Shown here: piece after piece, positions 5,786 through 7,759 of the stretch
Position numbering within the stretch: the stretch's first letter is position 1
Layout: each line of letters opens with the position of its first letter
From: Methanomicrobiales archaeon
Lineage (GTDB): Archaea; Halobacteriota; Methanomicrobia; Methanomicrobiales; JACTUA01
Reading direction: 5' to 3'
Length of the DNA: 7,759 nucleotides
NCBI GenBank assembly: GCA_028678715.1
Contig: JAJRCY010000041.1
Coordinates: forward strand, 1-7,759
Made by a program: the position numbers and the translations under genes
The notes under the pieces: model-generated
Seen by the model: only the letters and a program-made list of their open reading frames with translations
What the model was told of the DNA's origin: nothing
The model's database searches: none

Positions 5786-6679
5786 TCAGGATGCTGCTTT
5801 CCCGGCGCTTACAGTGACGGATGGATACCAGGGCGGGAAGGAGATGAGACCTTCTTCCCGGACCGGATCGTGGAATGTGATCTCACTGCCATTCTTTTCG
5901 ACGGTGGTGATATAGGAGAAATACCTGTGCCGCCTGAGTTCCGGGAGATTGTCGTACCGGACGACCTCTGATGGCGTGATATTCCGGTATTTCTCAAAGT
6001 TCAGTTCCCGTGTAACCCCCCGGAACATATCATATGCCAGGACGGAGTAGGACGCATTCTCCTCCCGTATGACAATCCATTGAAAGGGATGGAAGGTGGG
6101 AAAGGATCTTCCGTGAGTCTTCCTGTGCACGGACCACTTCATCCCGGCACTGACAACGATCATACCGGTAAATATCGCCCCGTACACTCCGGCGAACTCA
6201 TGCGTGAGACCCCGGACAAGGATGATTGCCAGCGAGACGAGGCCAAGGACCGTGATCAGGAGAAAGACGGGCATGGGGAACAGGCTCAGGCCAAACCGTT
6301 TTTCCGTGACGGGATACAGGAGCGGCAGGCCGGGGGATGCCAGGTAATCCAGGAACAGGTGGAGGTAGGCCCCGGCGAGCACACAGGCAAATGCCGGAAG
6401 GAGAAGTCCTCCCGGTATGGATTCCAAGAGGAGACCTGCAGATGAGAGGACAAGTATTGCACCGAACGCAATAGCCGAGAGGATCGTGGCGCCGACAACG
6501 CTGTGGGTGAACCCGCCATGAAAGAGGAGGTAGAGAGAGGGATTGCGACGGGAGATGAAAGAGTATGCCATATCGATATCGAGGATTACTGCCCCGAGGA
6601 CGCCAAACGGGATGAACCCGGCATTGCCTGTCGCAAAGAGGATCACCAGGATGGCGACCGCATGGGTGAAAATATCCAT
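5786..6679 (-). CDS. YdjM-like (DUF457) membrane-bound metal-dependent hydrolase family protein
   Basis: A 297-residue integral membrane protein resembling the YdjM/DUF457 family, annotated as LexA-regulated membrane-bound metal-dependent hydrolases though the substrate is unknown. Visible family marks are H6 (MDIFTHAV), the acidic pair D34/D36 (GAVILDID), H54 and H59 (HGGFTHS), and H107/D111 (AYLHLFLDYL) leading into SPGLPLLYPV. These His/Asp residues are the likely metal ligands. Hydrophobic segments lie at about 7-33, 62-85, 92-111, 133-155 and 165-180, followed by a soluble C-terminal domain (YRYFSYITTVEK-type, about 190-297). I chose ATG 6679 because the family begins MDxxTH and GTGATCC, matching the 16S 3' end, lies just upstream. 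The frame stays open to 6910, but that extension is Arg/Gly/Pro-rich and overlaps the methyltransferase. The methyltransferase ends 64 bp upstream, so co-transcription is possible. Confidence 0.85.
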   Translation of the reverse strand: MDIFTHAVAILVILFATGNAGFIPFGVLGAVILDIDMAYSFISRRNPSLYLLFHGGFTHSVVGATILSAIAFGAILVLSSAGLLLESIPGGLLLPAFACVLAGAYLHLFLDYLASPGLPLLYPVTEKRFGLSLFPMPVFLLITVLGLVSLAIILVRGLTHEFAGVYGAIFTGMIVVSAGMKWSVHRKTHGRSFPTFHPFQWIVIREENASYSVLAYDMFRGVTRELNFEKYRNITPSEVVRYDNLPELRRHRYFSYITTVEKNGSEITFHDPVREEGLISFPPWYPSVTVSAGKAAS

Positions 6680-6743
6680 GGGATCACGGTGGCATGTACC
6701 GGGGCAAAATGATAGGGATCCGCGAACGTCGTGCCACGCCCGG

Positions 6744-7328
6744 TCATCCGTCGCTCTTTGATATCGACGAGAGCCAGGCACGGGATCCTTCGGCCCGAGT
6801 GTGGCTCTCGAAGATCGCCGGCCTGATGTAATTGATGGACCACCCGTCCCGGAAGCTCTCCCGTATCTCCCTCTCCGTGATCCTCCTGGGACCGTACCCG
6901 GCGGGCTCACGATCGCTGAAGCAGAGCATGAAATATTTCCCGGCCGGATTCAGGATGGCGGCAAGGTTATTCACAAAGACCGGGCGGTCTTCGTCGGACA
7001 GGGTATGGAAGAGCCCTGAATCGGTGGCGGTATCGAACTTCCGGTTGAGGCTGGTGAGATGCAGTGCGTCCAGGACGAGAAAATGGACGGGCAATCCTCT
7101 CTCAGCAGCCTTCTCCCGTGCCTTCTGGATCGCCTGGGATGCGGTATCAATCCCCCACACCTCGTGTCCCTCTCCCGCAAAGAGGAGGGCATTCTCACCT
7201 GTCCCGCATCCGATGTCCAGGACCGACCCGGAGACCTCCCCCCTCCGGACCAGCTCCACGAACTCCTTCTGGGGCCGGCCGATGTCCCAGGGGGGTCTGC
7301 CCTGATAGGCCGATTTAAAGAAGTCCAT
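6744..7328 (-). CDS. Class I SAM-dependent methyltransferase
   Basis: A 194-residue cytoplasmic methyltransferase of the Rossmann-fold class I type. The N-terminal PPWDIGRPQ (12-20) is typical of a small-molecule methyltransferase subfamily loosely resembling thiopurine or tellurite methyltransferases. Motif I is VLDIGCGTGE (36-45), the glycine-rich SAM loop. D61 (GIDTA) is the acidic residue expected to hold the ribose hydroxyls, D87 (LVLDA) is near the adenine site, and DSGLFHTL (103-110) corresponds to the post-strand-4 motif. The C-terminus (GSRAWLSSIS) closes the fold. The length is normal, so the gene looks intact. The methyl acceptor cannot be told. The ATG at 7328 has only a weak GATGA site three nt upstream. 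A nested inverted repeat lies 62-98 bp upstream in an AT-rich interval and may be its promoter or operator. Confidence 0.9.
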   Translation of the reverse strand: MDFFKSAYQGRPPWDIGRPQKEFVELVRRGEVSGSVLDIGCGTGENALLFAGEGHEVWGIDTASQAIQKAREKAAERGLPVHFLVLDALHLTSLNRKFDTATDSGLFHTLSDEDRPVFVNNLAAILNPAGKYFMLCFSDREPAGYGPRRITEREIRESFRDGWSINYIRPAIFESHTRAEGSRAWLSSISKSDG

Positions 7329-7389
7329 GGCTCATCATAGCCACTGGTAAGCCATCATTGTTTCTTCACGGAACTGCAAGACTCCGGCG

Positions 7390-7426
7390 AAATGCCAAAC
7401 GTTCCTTTTATGATAAAATGGCATTT
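7390..7426. promoter_or_regulatory. Nested inverted repeat, probable promoter/operator of the methyltransferase
   Basis: AAATGCCA (7390-7397) is perfectly repeated in inverse as TGGCATTT (7419-7426). The 21-nt spacer contains a second perfect palindrome, TTTTAT-G-ATAAAA (7406-7418). The interval 7329-7462 is AT-rich compared with its surroundings. On the minus strand the inner palindrome could serve as the TATA element of the methyltransferase, giving a leader of about 50 nt, with the outer arms as a regulator site. A hairpin terminator for the upstream transporter is possible, but no T-run follows the outer stem. Confidence 0.45.
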
Positions 7427-7462
7427 GAATCGGGATTATGTTACGCAGCAATGACTGGTGTT

Positions 7463-7759
7463 TCACGCGTTCACAGGATTCAGTTTTGGTGGTCTCATCA
7501 GGGTGAAAGCAATGAAAATACCGACGAGTGCAAGTGCGAGCACATACGGAAATACTCCGAGATATGTTCCAGTCGACGCCTTGATGAAACCGGCCAGCTG
7601 CGGCCCGGCAATCGCGCCTGCCCCGAACGCCAGGAACACAACGCCGTAGCACCTCGGGTAATCGCGGGTGCCAAAGAAACTTCCTGTGGCCGTCGGTGCG
7701 ATGGCCAGCCAGCCCCCGAGACAGCCCCAGAGGATCGCAAAGGCAAGGATGTACACCGG
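7463..7759 (-). CDS. OFA-type major facilitator transporter, C-terminal part
   Basis: The last 99 residues of a 12-helix major facilitator superfamily transporter; the gene runs off the right edge of the window. The visible part has about three membrane segments: YILAFAILWGCLGGWLAIAP, then YGVVFLAFGAGAIAGPQLAG, then VFPYVLALALVGIFIAFTLM, ending in a short basic tail (RPPKLNPVNA). The FFGTRDYPRCYGVVFLAFGAGAIAGP stretch resembles the helix 10-11 region of the OFA (oxalate/formate antiporter) family, in which a FFGTxxxxxxYG(L/V)(V/I)F motif recurs. The substrate cannot be inferred from this part. The frame is open to the final base, so the true start lies outside. TGA is at 7463-7465; the methyltransferase begins 134 bp downstream, so the two are probably separate units. 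Confidence 0.8.
   Translation of the reverse strand, partial: PVYILAFAILWGCLGGWLAIAPTATGSFFGTRDYPRCYGVVFLAFGAGAIAGPQLAGFIKASTGTYLGVFPYVLALALVGIFIAFTLMRPPKLNPVNA

Noticed and set aside
5738..5830. Complete tRNA gene on the minus strand
   Set aside because: Only the T-arm is recognisable. No acceptor partner (ATCATGG expected for the downstream bases), D-arm or anticodon arm could be folded.
5738..5971. Plus-strand frame beginning MGGNRTRELLQD
   Set aside because: This is the familiar false translation of the complement of a T-arm-like sequence, and it runs antisense to the YdjM-like gene.
6680..6910. N-terminal extension of the YdjM-like frame up to 6910
   Set aside because: The extension is low-complexity Arg/Gly/Ser and overlaps the well-supported methyltransferase in another frame. 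The family begins at MDIFTH (6679).
7335..7652. Minus-strand frame of 105 codons before the methyltransferase
   Set aside because: It overlaps the transporter C-terminus, which shows real membrane segments in another frame, and then runs through the intergenic interval.
1..7759. CRISPR array, insertion sequence or phage module
   Set aside because: No regularly spaced DNA repeats, transposase, integrase or phage structural gene was seen. The only regular repeats are the protein-level propeller units.

Overview
The window looks like chromosomal DNA of a methanogenic archaeon, most likely of the order Methanomicrobiales. The grounds are GC-rich coding sequence, archaeal TATA-box promoters, GGTGA-type ribosome binding sites, large secreted repeat proteins (one with a PEGA domain, one with a PGF-CTERM-like archaeosortase tail), and a short cysteine-rich protein of a type I associate with methanogens. 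The order-level call rests on protein style, not on a marker gene.

Layout, left to right. A truncated flavodoxin-fold protein (1-336, +) converges on a secreted seven-repeat protein with a PEGA domain (485-2044, -). Across a 232-bp divergent promoter region lies a second surface protein (2277-3965, +): signal peptide, Ig-like N-terminal domain, TolB-like propeller, Thr/Pro linker and PGF-CTERM-like anchor. It converges on a redox-type gene with two CDGSH Fe-S motifs around a Cys-containing centre (4065-4748, -). Everything to the right is on the minus strand: a ten-cysteine protein with an internal duplication and the clearest promoter in the window (4963-5304), an unrecognised ~100-residue protein (5434-5739), a YdjM-like (DUF457) membrane protein (5786-6679), a class I SAM methyltransferase (6744-7328), and the C-terminal end of an OFA-type major facilitator transporter (7463-7759, cut by the window edge).

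The genes do not form one obvious pathway. The two secreted propeller proteins are a plausible envelope pair sharing a divergent control region. The CDGSH and ten-cysteine genes are both Cys-rich and adjacent, but each appears to have its own transcription signals. The methyltransferase and the YdjM-like gene lie 64 bp apart and may be co-transcribed.

I see no CRISPR array, insertion sequence, intact tRNA or rRNA, and no convincing new multi-gene system. The non-coding features most worth checking are a nested inverted repeat upstream of the methyltransferase (7390-7426), a tRNA T-arm-like sequence between the YdjM-like and ~100-residue genes (5742-5758), and a hairpin covering the start codon of that small gene (5725-5742).
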